A stretch of DNA of 35,601 nucleotides from the NCBI GenBank assembly GCA_015233045.1, contig JADFYL010000011.1, forward strand, positions 1 to 35,601. The letters are read 5' to 3'. Origin of the DNA: Nitrospirota bacterium. GTDB taxonomy: Bacteria; Nitrospirota; Thermodesulfovibrionia; Thermodesulfovibrionales; Magnetobacteriaceae. Below are positions 1 through 8,421 of this stretch, piece by piece. The stretch's first letter is position 1. Each line of letters begins with the position of its first letter. The notes below the pieces were generated by a model. It had not been told where the DNA came from, searched no databases, and was given only the letters and a program-made list of their open reading frames with translations. The translations under genes and the position numbers were made by a program.

Positions 1-2
1 AA

Positions 3-83
3 TTTATGAGATTAAAATCTATTCCAACGCCGTTTATGGAAAATGTTATGAGAGAGGGTATCAGGCTTGAATTACACGGATAG
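3..83 (+). CDS. C-terminal end of a minimal nucleotidyltransferase (MNT-type), partial at window edge
   Basis: An open frame enters from the left edge and stops at 81-83. Its last 26 residues contain IPTPFMENVMREGIRLE, which resembles the usual C-terminus of small MNT-fold nucleotidyltransferases (a TPF..NV..EG pattern). In that family the proteins adenylylate or otherwise neutralise a HEPN partner, and the two genes normally overlap or abut. Here the next frame begins at 67 inside this one and also looks like a HEPN N-terminus, which supports the reading. Only the tail is visible, so catalytic residues cannot be checked. The family call rests on a short motif and on context. Confidence 0.45.
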   Translation, partial: FMRLKSIPTPFMENVMREGIRLELHG

Positions 84-156
84 GGAATTAATAAAGGGGT
101 ACGTTCAAAAGGCTGAGAAAAAGCTGACAGATTTTCGGGAATATTCTCTCACATGA
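67..156 (+). pseudogene. Truncated HEPN-domain gene (partner of the upstream nucleotidyltransferase)
   Basis: A TTG at 67 opens a 29-residue frame ending at TGA 154-156. It sits a few bases after a GAGAGAGGG ribosome-binding stretch. The peptide starts LNYTDRELIKGYVQKAEKKL, which is how many HEPN proteins of MntA/HepT-like modules begin (first helix with K-A-E/R-K-x-L). It then runs into an unrelated TDFREYSLT and stops. A complete HEPN protein has about 110-150 residues and an R-x4-6-H motif, both absent here. The start overlaps the upstream nucleotidyltransferase stop as in intact modules. I read it as a decayed toxin gene cut off where the next gene begins; its TGA overlaps that gene's ATG (ATGA). 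A short functional peptide cannot be excluded. Confidence 0.5.
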
Positions 157-2096
157 GGGTATTAATTGTCTACGATTCATACGCTCAAACAAGTAAATTA
201 AGCAAGATTGTAAAAGATGATAATGTTTATCTGTTCGCGTTACGATCAAAAAAACAAATAACAGAATCATATGTAAGTATGCTGAAGGACTCTCAGTGCG
301 GCGTAGAGATTATAAATACATCTAAGATTGTCAATGACTCCGCCCTGGGCATCAGGCAGAGCTATATACGATTTATTGCCGAGCTGCCATTTAAGATTCA
401 ACACAAAAGTAATAACCTAAAAGAGATATTTTCTATTGATAAATATGCCTCATTGTGGTGGTTCAGCCTTATTGCGGAAAAAAGTACGTATAAATCTGAC
501 ATATTAACAAGGCTTTCCCAGTTGGACGCGATAACAGAAACGATAAAGCTCTATAATATAGAAAAAATTATTCTGATCAACAGTTGTAACAAGCTCACTA
601 CCGCAATAACAGAATACGCCAGAGAAAAGGCCATACTGATTGATAACATAAAATCAGGCGGCAGGATTGCCACTAAAATTATACTCATTGTTAGACAATT
701 AATAAGCCTTTTGCATTACTTTATTTATAGCTGCCGCAATACGGCAACAATCAGGAAGAAATTCTCAAATATTCAAAGAACGCATTCAGATGATAACTCA
801 CTAATGTTAATAACTTATTATCCAAATCTGGATATATCGGCGGCAAAAGAAGGCCGCTTCACAGACAAAAACTATATGCGGCTGCAAAGCAGGCTGCTAG
901 AAGAGGGCAACTCCGTCACAATGATAGCAATTTATGTGGAAAACAACGCGCTCACCAGAAGTGAGGCCATACGCTATGCAAAGACATTCATAACACACGG
1001 GTATCGCATATATTTTCTTGATGAGTTCACAACGCTGTGGATTCAGCTCGGCTCTCTTGTGGGTGTTTTGTTCAGCGCAATAAAATTTATCCTGTTAGAA
1101 AAGAAGATTAAAGAGGCGCATGTCATCAAAGATTATAATATATACGCGTTACTAAGAGATGACTGGCATAGCTCATTTATGGGTACAACCTGCTACAAAG
1201 GCCTTGTATACTATAAGACCTTCAAAAATCTATTATCAAATTTTAAGGTGAGAAAATATCTCTATTTACTTGAGCAGCAGGCATGGGAAAAGGCCTTTAT
1301 TTCAGCAAAAAACGCGCTTAATCTTCAACCTGCGGTTTTAGGCAGCCAATCCGGCACGGTGTCACCAATGCTTTTTAATTTCTTTAACGACCCGTCAGAG
1401 ATACAAGATACTGGCGGCTATGCCATACCAGAGCCTGACATTGTCATATGTAACGGCCAGAATCCATATAACTCTATGATGGAGTCCGGTTGGCCGCGGG
1501 AACAACTGTATATAGCGGAGGCTGTAAGATATGCCTATTTAGAAAAATATTCTGAATATGAATTTAACAAAACAGAAAAAATCGTGCTATTGGCCTGTTC
1601 TATCAGCATACACGAAAGCAGTTCGATGTTAAATGTCCTGTATGAGGCATTAAATGGCAAATCAGGCATTGAGGTATGGATAAAGCCTCATCCATTTTTG
1701 CACATAGAGGAACTGTTTAAGTACTCGGAGATAGAAATGAAGACCTGTACGTTTAAAATAAAAAATGACCCTGTCGGAGAACTCCTCCAGCGCGCAAGGA
1801 TAGTAGTGGTTGGTGAGTCAAGTGTTTGCATTGAGACCTTAGCCTTTGGCTGTGAGGTGTTTATTGTGAATTCTCCTGAGTGGATTAGTATGTCACCATT
1901 AATACAGGTGAGGGGTTCTATGATTAAAACGGTCTCATCGGCAGATGAGTTACAACAAAATGTCCAAAGAATATTTATTGAAAACTATGACGCGCCAGAG
2001 CGTAAGACAGAGGTAAAAAGGATAATAAATGAATTCTTTTACTTCAGCGATTCAAAGGACAGCGTCCAAAGATTTTATGATTTAGTCAGTAAATAA
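153..2096 (+). CDS. Surface carbohydrate biosynthesis protein, GT-B-like
   Basis: This 647-residue protein has no signal peptide. A Rossmann-like start (MRVLIVYDSY) and an aromatic WWFSLIAEK segment near residue 105 recall the family annotated as surface carbohydrate biosynthesis protein (TIGR04326 type). The C-terminal third contains an IKPHP motif near residue 510 and VVVGESSVCIETLAFG near residue 550. Both are typical of GT-B folds of the capsule, glycerophosphotransferase and sialyltransferase kind, where the His contacts the nucleotide-sugar phosphate. A role in cell-surface or capsule glycan assembly is inferred. The gene is visibly more AT-rich than its downstream neighbours and follows a broken toxin-antitoxin module, suggesting horizontal acquisition. 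The start at 153 lacks a strong Shine-Dalgarno but overlaps the previous stop. The substrate is unknown. Confidence 0.55.
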   Translation: MRVLIVYDSYAQTSKLSKIVKDDNVYLFALRSKKQITESYVSMLKDSQCGVEIINTSKIVNDSALGIRQSYIRFIAELPFKIQHKSNNLKEIFSIDKYASLWWFSLIAEKSTYKSDILTRLSQLDAITETIKLYNIEKIILINSCNKLTTAITEYAREKAILIDNIKSGGRIATKIILIVRQLISLLHYFIYSCRNTATIRKKFSNIQRTHSDDNSLMLITYYPNLDISAAKEGRFTDKNYMRLQSRLLEEGNSVTMIAIYVENNALTRSEAIRYAKTFITHGYRIYFLDEFTTLWIQLGSLVGVLFSAIKFILLEKKIKEAHVIKDYNIYALLRDDWHSSFMGTTCYKGLVYYKTFKNLLSNFKVRKYLYLLEQQAWEKAFISAKNALNLQPAVLGSQSGTVSPMLFNFFNDPSEIQDTGGYAIPEPDIVICNGQNPYNSMMESGWPREQLYIAEAVRYAYLEKYSEYEFNKTEKIVLLACSISIHESSSMLNVLYEALNGKSGIEVWIKPHPFLHIEELFKYSEIEMKTCTFKIKNDPVGELLQRARIVVVGESSVCIETLAFGCEVFIVNSPEWISMSPLIQVRGSMIKTVSSADELQQNVQRIFIENYDAPERKTEVKRIINEFFYFSDSKDSVQRFYDLVSK

Positions 2097-2233
2097 CGCG
2101 CGGTATTACAATATGTGACATGAAGAGTTTACCAACGCACCTGTGGGCATAGTTGCAAAGGGCCGCGTTAGTATGGATTAAAGTGGCTGGGTTGTGTTAT
2201 CGTACAACTCATCGAAAGGGAAATGACTGTAAC

Positions 2234-3199
2234 ATGAACAATAACACTATGGCACTGAGCGCGCGATGTTCGCTTTGTGGAGGAATGAAGCTGACACTGC
2301 TTGCCGAAAGGGTCAGGTTTGGCCGCATGGCGGATGTGTATATGTGTGGCGACTGCGGACTGGTCTTTCTGGACCAGGGTTCGTTTTCGTTGCCCGCTGA
2401 CTTTTATGAAAAGCAATACCATCAGACGTATATAACGCACATAGAGCCGGCGGCGTTTAACCCTCGTGAGTACTATGAGAAAATGAAAAAGGCCGCGCGC
2501 CCGTGGGCGGAGAAGTTTGCTAAGGGGCTGAGCGGTGGCGAGGTGGTGCTGGATTTAGGCTGCTCAACCGGCCATTTCATTGATATGATAAAGGACAGGG
2601 CGGGGAAGGTGTACGGGCATGACCTCAACGCAGCGGAAGTGGAGTTTTGCCGTGATGTGCTGGGGTTTGACGTGTCTGACAAGCCGCTGAATGAGAGATT
2701 TAAGGAACACACGTTTGATTATATAACGCTTATCTTTGTCCTTGAGCATATAGCGCAGCCGCGAGAGTTTCTGAAAATGCTAAAGACATTCCTCAAGCCC
2801 GGCGGCAAACTTGTTATCGTTGTGCCAAACATACAGGATGCCCTTGTCAGTTTTTATGATATACCTGAGTTTCTGGAATTTTACTACTGCATTGAGCACC
2901 TTTACTACTATAGCCCGACGACCATCGGCAGGCTCTTGTCTGAAAGCGGGTTCAGGGTTGACACGATGGAGGTAATACAGGAATACCCAATTGCCAATCA
3001 CATAAACTGGGCGTACAGGCGTGCGCCGGGCGATGTGCTTGCCGCCAGGAGCGGGCTGCCAGACGTGCCGCTTTCTCAGAGTGCCCCTGTGGAAAAATGG
3101 AAAGAGCTGTGGGATACAATTAATTTGCGGTATCAGGAGTTTTTAAAGGAAAACGGCTTCGGCGACCGTATCTGGTGTACGGCAAGCTCCGTATGTTAA
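2234..3199 (+). CDS. Class I SAM-dependent methyltransferase with N-terminal zinc ribbon
   Basis: The 321-residue protein begins with two cysteine pairs (C12-x2-C15 and C38-x2-C41), a putative zinc-binding ribbon. A class I methyltransferase domain follows, with motif I VLDLGCSTGHF at about 105-115, an acidic motif II (YGHDL) and FDYITLIFVLEHI as motif IV. Such zinc-ribbon methyltransferases occur in sugar and secondary-metabolite clusters; the acceptor is unknown. I chose ATG 2234 because the cysteine ribbon follows directly. A longer frame exists from TTG 2153, but its extra 27 residues look non-conserved and have no clear ribosome-binding site. It is followed after 22 bases by the aminotransferase gene and probably forms one transcript with the aminotransferase and radical SAM genes. 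Confidence 0.75.
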   Translation: MNNNTMALSARCSLCGGMKLTLLAERVRFGRMADVYMCGDCGLVFLDQGSFSLPADFYEKQYHQTYITHIEPAAFNPREYYEKMKKAARPWAEKFAKGLSGGEVVLDLGCSTGHFIDMIKDRAGKVYGHDLNAAEVEFCRDVLGFDVSDKPLNERFKEHTFDYITLIFVLEHIAQPREFLKMLKTFLKPGGKLVIVVPNIQDALVSFYDIPEFLEFYYCIEHLYYYSPTTIGRLLSESGFRVDTMEVIQEYPIANHINWAYRRAPGDVLAARSGLPDVPLSQSAPVEKWKELWDTINLRYQEFLKENGFGDRIWCTASSVC

Positions 3200-3221
3200 A
3201 GGCCGGGCAAGAGGGCAGACT

Positions 3222-4322
3222 ATGCCAATAAAATCTCATTTAAAAGACCTTTACAGGGTGCAACATATAGGTGTATCAAGAAAGGGGATGTTGCGGCTTG
3301 ATATGAATGAGGCCAATGCCGCCCTGCCCGACAATTTTATTGCCTCGGTACTTTCACATATAGACTCTGATTACTTGTCAATGTATCCCGAATATGAGGC
3401 CCTGCAGGAAAAAATTGCCCTCAGTAACGGCCTGAAATCAGAGAACATCTGTCTTTCAAACGGCTCAGACGCCGCAATAAAATATATCTTCGACGCCCTC
3501 GTATCGCCCGGTGACACGGTATTGCTCACTGAGCCGACCTTTGCCATGTACCCTGTGTACTGTAAGATGTTTGGAGCCACGATAGTGACAGTTGACTACG
3601 CGATGGACCTGTCATTGCCGCTTGAGACATATCTGGAGTCAATAACAGGGGCAATTAAATTAGCGGTCATTGTAAATCCAAACAACCCCACGGGGACGCT
3701 AATCCAGAAGGACGACATTGTAAGGATAATCAAAAAGGCACAGGCTTGCGGAGTACTTGTTATTATTGACGAGGCATATTTTCATTTTTGCGGCGAGACA
3801 GTGATTGACAAAACCTTGGAATATGATAATCTGATAGTGTTAAGGACATTTTCAAAACTTTGTGCAATGGCGTCGCTAAGGATTGGATACGCTGCCGCGT
3901 CGGCAGGGATTATTGAGGGCCTGAGAAAGGTTAAACCCACATATGACGTAAACGGTGTGGCGGTCTTATTTGCCTTGAAGCTTCTCAATACACACGGGCT
4001 TATTGATTCGCTGGTGAGGGAGTTCATGGAGGGGAAGGCATTTTTGACAGACAAACTTGCCGCCAAAGGCACTGAGTATATTTCGGGGAATGCCAACTTT
4101 GTACTGATAAAGTGTCCGGGTGAGGCAGAGCACATCATAAGCTCTCTGGCTCGGAAAAACATCCTCGTAGCCGGTGGATTTAAGCAGAAAATGCTCAGGG
4201 ATTATATAAGGGTCAATATTGCGAAGAGAGATATTATGGAGCGGTTTTTCGATGAGTTTGCAGGTGTCTGCGAAAATAGACGCAGGCATGAGATAATAAA
4301 ATGTTCACAGGACAAATCTTAG
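3222..4322 (+). CDS. Class I/II PLP-dependent aminotransferase, histidinol-phosphate aminotransferase-like
   Basis: The 366-residue sequence has the fold type I aminotransferase landmarks: SNGSDAAI (79-86) for cofactor phosphate binding, NPNNPTG (N155), IIDEAYFHF (D183, Y186) and the Schiff-base lysine K212 in RTFSKLCAMASLRIGYA. It is closest in look to the HisC branch (MYPEYEALQEKIA near residue 54). The context is a methyltransferase and a B12 radical SAM gene rather than histidine genes. I therefore expect it to transaminate an intermediate of that pathway, or an aromatic or phosphorylated substrate, rather than histidinol phosphate. The C-terminus carries about 20 basic and polar residues beyond the domain. 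The next gene starts 10 bases after its stop. The start ATG is preceded by AAGAGGGC. Confidence 0.8.
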   Translation: MPIKSHLKDLYRVQHIGVSRKGMLRLDMNEANAALPDNFIASVLSHIDSDYLSMYPEYEALQEKIALSNGLKSENICLSNGSDAAIKYIFDALVSPGDTVLLTEPTFAMYPVYCKMFGATIVTVDYAMDLSLPLETYLESITGAIKLAVIVNPNNPTGTLIQKDDIVRIIKKAQACGVLVIIDEAYFHFCGETVIDKTLEYDNLIVLRTFSKLCAMASLRIGYAAASAGIIEGLRKVKPTYDVNGVAVLFALKLLNTHGLIDSLVREFMEGKAFLTDKLAAKGTEYISGNANFVLIKCPGEAEHIISSLARKNILVAGGFKQKMLRDYIRVNIAKRDIMERFFDEFAGVCENRRRHEIIKCSQDKS

Positions 4323-4332
4323 AGGGATAATA

Positions 4333-5850
4333 ATGAAAATACTGTTGGTGTACCCGAACATAAGGGGGATGAATATGCTCCCTACGGCAATTGCCCTTTT
4401 CTCATCAATGTTGAAAGAACAAGGGCATACGGTATCGCTTTTTGACGCGACAGATTACCCAAACATTGAAGACGACGAGTTCAACAGCGACAAGCTGAAA
4501 GAGAAAAACCTCAATGCTCGCCCATTTGATGACACACTGCTGAAAATCACCTTTAAGGACGACGACCTGTTAGAGGCATATATGAGGCACGTAGAGGGGT
4601 TTTCTCCCGACCTTATTGCGATGTCATGTACAGAGGATATGTACCCGATAGGGATAAGGCTGCTTGAGCAATCATATCGGTATAAGATTCCTACTTTGAT
4701 GGGCGGTGTTTTTGCAACCTTTGCCTCCGAGCTTGTCATAAACCGGCCGGAGGTGGACATGGTTTGCGTAGGGGAGGGCGAAGATGTCCTGACTGAACTA
4801 TGTGCCCGCATGGAAAGGGGAATGCCTTACGACGATATTGCCGGACTTTGGGTAAAGAAAAAAGGTGAAATACTGCGCAACCCCATGGGACACGCCGTTG
4901 ATATGAACAAAAACCCTGTGTTAGACCTGTCAATATTCCCCGAAGGACGCCTCTACAGGCCAATGCAGGGAAAGGTGTGGAGGATGTTTCCCCTTGAGAC
5001 GCACCGCGGCTGCCCGTATCAATGTACATACTGCAATTCGCCGCAGCAGGCCCTCAAGTACAGGGAGGAGACCGGCTCAAGATTCTTTCGCAAAAAGCGC
5101 CTTGATAAGGTACGCAATGAGATAATTCATTTTCGTGATAAACACAGTGTGGAGGCATTTTATTTTCTCGCCGATACGTTTTTTGCGTATACGGAGGAAG
5201 AGTTTGACGCCTTTGTAGAGATGTACTCGGAGTTTAAAATCCCATTCTGGTGCCAGACGCGCCCTGAGACCATCACCTATAAGCGGGTTAAACAACTGTC
5301 TGATGTGGGCATGTTCAGAATGGCCGTAGGCATAGAACACGGCAACGAAGACTTCAGAAGACGTATTATCCACAGGAACGTAAAGAATGAGACCATAATC
5401 AAGGGCCTTGCCATAGTCAACGACGCTGGAGTTCCATTCAGCGTAAATAACATCCTCGGCTTTCCGTTTGAGACAAGGGAGCTGGCGTTTGACACGATAG
5501 AGCTGAACCGGCACATAAACTCTGACAGCATGAACGCCTATTCGTTTAGTCCATTTCACGGCACTCCTCTGAGGAAAATCGCCGAAGAACAGGGCTATAT
5601 CAAACCTGGCACAATAGCCCGCTCGGCAACCAGGCCGACGCTGTTGAACATGCCGCAGTTTCCGCCGCACCAGATAGAGGGCGTCAAGCGGTGCTTTGTG
5701 ATATACGCAAAGCTGCCGAAATCCAGATGGCCTGAGATAGAAAAGGCCGAGAAACTGACACCCGAAGGCGACGCCATATGGGAGAAACTCAGAGATGAGG
5801 TGGCCGAGAAATATATGCCGCATGGCGATGAAGAGAAAATCACGGAATAA
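4333..5850 (+). CDS. B12-binding radical SAM protein
   Basis: This 505-residue protein has a cobalamin-binding-like Rossmann domain at about 1-160 (MKILLVYPN, then LMGGVFATF and DMVCVGEGE). A radical SAM core follows, with the [4Fe-4S] cysteines C227-x3-C231-x2-C234 in HRGCPYQCTYCN. Later strands include MAVGIEHGNE and NNILGFPFET. The N-domain lacks the D-x-H-x-x-G lower-ligand motif, as is normal for this family, which usually binds cobalamin base-off without a histidine. Members methylate unactivated carbon or phosphorus, or catalyse cyclisation or rearrangement. The reaction here is unknown. It follows the aminotransferase by 10 bases with AGAGGG as ribosome-binding site. With the upstream methyltransferase it suggests synthesis of a modified small molecule or envelope component. 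Confidence 0.85.
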   Translation: MKILLVYPNIRGMNMLPTAIALFSSMLKEQGHTVSLFDATDYPNIEDDEFNSDKLKEKNLNARPFDDTLLKITFKDDDLLEAYMRHVEGFSPDLIAMSCTEDMYPIGIRLLEQSYRYKIPTLMGGVFATFASELVINRPEVDMVCVGEGEDVLTELCARMERGMPYDDIAGLWVKKKGEILRNPMGHAVDMNKNPVLDLSIFPEGRLYRPMQGKVWRMFPLETHRGCPYQCTYCNSPQQALKYREETGSRFFRKKRLDKVRNEIIHFRDKHSVEAFYFLADTFFAYTEEEFDAFVEMYSEFKIPFWCQTRPETITYKRVKQLSDVGMFRMAVGIEHGNEDFRRRIIHRNVKNETIIKGLAIVNDAGVPFSVNNILGFPFETRELAFDTIELNRHINSDSMNAYSFSPFHGTPLRKIAEEQGYIKPGTIARSATRPTLLNMPQFPPHQIEGVKRCFVIYAKLPKSRWPEIEKAEKLTPEGDAIWEKLRDEVAEKYMPHGDEEKITE

Positions 5851-5868
5851 CCGCGCACGCCGCCGCAC

Positions 5869-7965
5869 ATGTCTATGAGACGAACTCTGCCTATGGTGGC
5901 CGCGGTAACGTTTCTCTTTTCATTAGCGCTGTTTTTGTCCGGTGGCTTTGATTATTTTGAGCTGAAGGCCTATGACATATACTGCCGGTATCTAAACCCC
6001 ACGACATCCTCTGACAATATCGTTATTGTAAAGATTGACCAGCAAAGCCTTGACGCCGAGAGCCAGCAAGCGGTCAAATGGCCGTGGCCGCGAGGGCTGT
6101 ATGCCCCGATGATTGAGTATATGTCTGAGGCGGACGCGGTGTTTATTGATATACTATTCACCGAGCCGTCCTTCTACGGCGTGGACGACGACAAGCAATT
6201 CGCCGACGCCGTAAAGAAGGCCGACAATGTCTATATTGCCCTGTTTCTCTCCTCAGAGCCGGCAAGGCAGGTATCCGAGGCCGGGGAGGCATTTATCAGC
6301 CGCATCGCCCTCAGGGATAATGCCACAGTTTTTAAGACTTTTAACTCCGCGGTGCTGCCGATAGAGGAACTGATAGCAGCGGCAAAAGGCGCCGGAAACG
6401 TCACGATTTCCCCGGACAAGGACGGCAATTACAGAAAAATCCCCATGTTTTTTCAGCTTAGTGGGCGTACCATGCCGTATTTTTCGCTTGCATATCTGAT
6501 AGACAAAAAACTCGTGGCCATTGCTGGTGGCCGTCTCATTGTAAAGGGTATCGAGGTCCCCGGAGTTAACCCGTTGGTGAGATATTCCACAAAAAAAGAA
6601 CCCTATACCGCCATCCCCGCCATAGATGTGTTGCAATCCGCCTATGCCGTGAGCCAATCTGAAGGCCCTAAAATAAACAAGGACTTCTTCAAAGGCAAGA
6701 CCGTCTTCATGGGAATGACCGCGGCGGGACTTTATGACTTAAAGCCCACGCCGATTTCATCCATCTCTACGGGGATACATATCCATGCGGCCGCCTTTGA
6801 TAATCTCATAAACGGCGGTTTTATCAAACATCCCGGAAAGATATATGTGATTGTCCCCATGTTTTTTCTCTCTCTCTTTGCCGTTTTCTGTGTGCTGAGG
6901 CGCCATTCGCTCTTAAACAATATCGGGGCGCTTGCCGCGTCTGTTGCCGCGGTTATTGCCGTCACGGCTGTTTTATTCAGAAATTCGATATATATTGACG
7001 TCATCCCTCTGTTGACTGCCGATGTAATGAGTTTCATCGCCGCACTGGCGTACAGTTATGCCTCTGAGGGAAAGCAGCGGCTATTTCTTAAGACGGTTTT
7101 TTCGCAGTACATGGACAAGAAGATTGCCGATCACATATTGAAGAATCCCGAGCTGCTGAGGCCGGGCGGCACCACTATGAATGTTGTCGTGTTCTTTGCC
7201 GACATCGCCGGATTTACGACAATCTCCGAGATGCAGACCGCCCAGGAGACGGCCATCATGCTTCATGGCGTGATGAGTGAACTCACAGAGGTAATCATCG
7301 GCTATGGCGGCGTGGTTGATAAATATATTGGCGACTGTATAATGGCGTTTTGGGGCGCACCGGTAGTCTCCGAAGAGGATGAGTTAAACTCCTGCCGCGC
7401 GTCCGTAAACTGCCTCAGGGCGTTGGATAAGGTCAACAGAGAATTTAAAGGTAAGGGATTCCCCAATATATCCCTGCGCATAGGGATGCACAAAGGCGAC
7501 GTAATCGCTGGAAATATGGGCAGCAACAGGCTCTATAATTTTACCGTCATAGGTGACACCGTAAATCTCGCCTCAAGGCTTGAATCGGTAAACAAGTATT
7601 TTAAGACTAAAATAATAGTAAGCGAAGAGATACTCAGCGGCACAAACGATATATTTCTAAGCCGCGAGCTTGCCCTCATAGAGGTTAAGGGCAAGAGCAT
7701 ACCGACGAAGATATTTGAGATAATGGGTTTTATCGCCGACCTTGACGACGATAAAAAAATCCTTGCCGGGAGATATACAGACGCGATGCGCCTGTTCAAA
7801 GAGGGAAAGTGGCAGGAATCGGCAGACACATTAGAGGAGCTGCTGACACTGTACCCAACAGACGGGCCGTCCGGTGTACTATTAAAGAGGGTAAAAAATC
7901 TTTTGGCGGCAGAGTCCCCCCCCTTGACAAATGATTGGATAGTTGTTAAAATGACGGAGAAATGA
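5869..7965 (+). CDS. CHASE2-domain class III adenylate cyclase
   Basis: The protein has 698 residues: one N-terminal membrane helix (about 8-24), an extracytoplasmic CHASE2 sensor domain (about 30-320, with IVIVKIDQQS and AVFIDILFTE), three closely spaced membrane helices (about 322-400), a short linker (LKTVFSQYMDKKIADHIL) and a class III cyclase domain. Two metal aspartates lie in FFADIAGFT and YIGDCIMAFWG. The base-recognition pair reads Lys (VVDKYIGD) and Thr (FTVIGDTVN). A Lys/Thr pair is the class IIIb adenylate cyclase pattern, so cAMP is the likely product. The transition-state Arg is in NLASRLES. The start has no clear Shine-Dalgarno; ATG 5875 is an alternative. Its last four bases overlap the next gene (ATGA), implying co-translation. 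The CHASE2 ligand is unknown. Confidence 0.9.
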   Translation: MSMRRTLPMVAAVTFLFSLALFLSGGFDYFELKAYDIYCRYLNPTTSSDNIVIVKIDQQSLDAESQQAVKWPWPRGLYAPMIEYMSEADAVFIDILFTEPSFYGVDDDKQFADAVKKADNVYIALFLSSEPARQVSEAGEAFISRIALRDNATVFKTFNSAVLPIEELIAAAKGAGNVTISPDKDGNYRKIPMFFQLSGRTMPYFSLAYLIDKKLVAIAGGRLIVKGIEVPGVNPLVRYSTKKEPYTAIPAIDVLQSAYAVSQSEGPKINKDFFKGKTVFMGMTAAGLYDLKPTPISSISTGIHIHAAAFDNLINGGFIKHPGKIYVIVPMFFLSLFAVFCVLRRHSLLNNIGALAASVAAVIAVTAVLFRNSIYIDVIPLLTADVMSFIAALAYSYASEGKQRLFLKTVFSQYMDKKIADHILKNPELLRPGGTTMNVVVFFADIAGFTTISEMQTAQETAIMLHGVMSELTEVIIGYGGVVDKYIGDCIMAFWGAPVVSEEDELNSCRASVNCLRALDKVNREFKGKGFPNISLRIGMHKGDVIAGNMGSNRLYNFTVIGDTVNLASRLESVNKYFKTKIIVSEEILSGTNDIFLSRELALIEVKGKSIPTKIFEIMGFIADLDDDKKILAGRYTDAMRLFKEGKWQESADTLEELLTLYPTDGPSGVLLKRVKNLLAAESPPLTNDWIVVKMTEK

Positions 7966-8414
7966 GAAGAATCGTATTCATAATGTTGTTGATGCTTGTC
8001 CCCGCTGTCGTGTACGGGGAGACAATGCAGGTTATAACGAAGGAGAACGCTATCAGGGCGGACTGTAATTTTTTCTCTGCCGTCAAGGCTATGGTCAAAT
8101 ACGCCGACGCCTTAGAGATAGTCTCAACGAAGGGCGACTGGTATATGGTGAATTTTGGCGGTAAGTCCGGCTGCATACACAAAAGCGCCCTTAACAAGAC
8201 AGCCGTACAGTTAGCTAAAACCCAAGGGGGCAGCCATGCCGCCTCAAATGAGGAGGTGTCGTTGGCGGGTAAGGGATTTAACCCGCAGGTTGAGGACGCG
8301 TATAAGAAAAAGCACCCGGATTTGGATTTTAATCTTGTCACCAAGGTTGAGGGCTTTACCGTACCGGCAGAGAAGGTTGCGATGTTTATCAAGGCTGGGG
8401 GGCTGACTGAATAA
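7962..8414 (+). CDS. Secreted SH3-like domain protein
   Basis: This protein has 150 residues with a signal peptide (MRRIVFIMLLMLVPAVVYG, cleavage probably before ETMQ). A bacterial SH3-like barrel follows at about 22-85 (ENAIRADCNF, then LEIVSTKGDWYMVNFGGKSGCIHKSAL). In such barrels the G-D-W-Y-x-V and G-x-x-G-x-I-H signatures mark the core. These domains typically bind cell-wall peptides or other periplasmic partners. Two cysteines in the barrel (in RADCNF and SGCIH) could form a disulfide. The remainder is a short helical tail without a known domain. Translation is coupled to the cyclase gene by an ATGA overlap, and the metalloprotease gene follows after 7 bases, so the three are probably one operon. 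It may report envelope state to the CHASE2 sensor, which is speculative. Confidence 0.75.
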   Translation: MRRIVFIMLLMLVPAVVYGETMQVITKENAIRADCNFFSAVKAMVKYADALEIVSTKGDWYMVNFGGKSGCIHKSALNKTAVQLAKTQGGSHAASNEEVSLAGKGFNPQVEDAYKKKHPDLDFNLVTKVEGFTVPAEKVAMFIKAGGLTE

Positions 8415-8421
8415 TTTCATT

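Noticed and set aside
5077-5868. 263-codon open frame on the minus strand
   Set aside because: It lies fully inside the radical SAM gene on the other strand, has no ribosome-binding site or domain, and reads as a shadow of the plus-strand codons.
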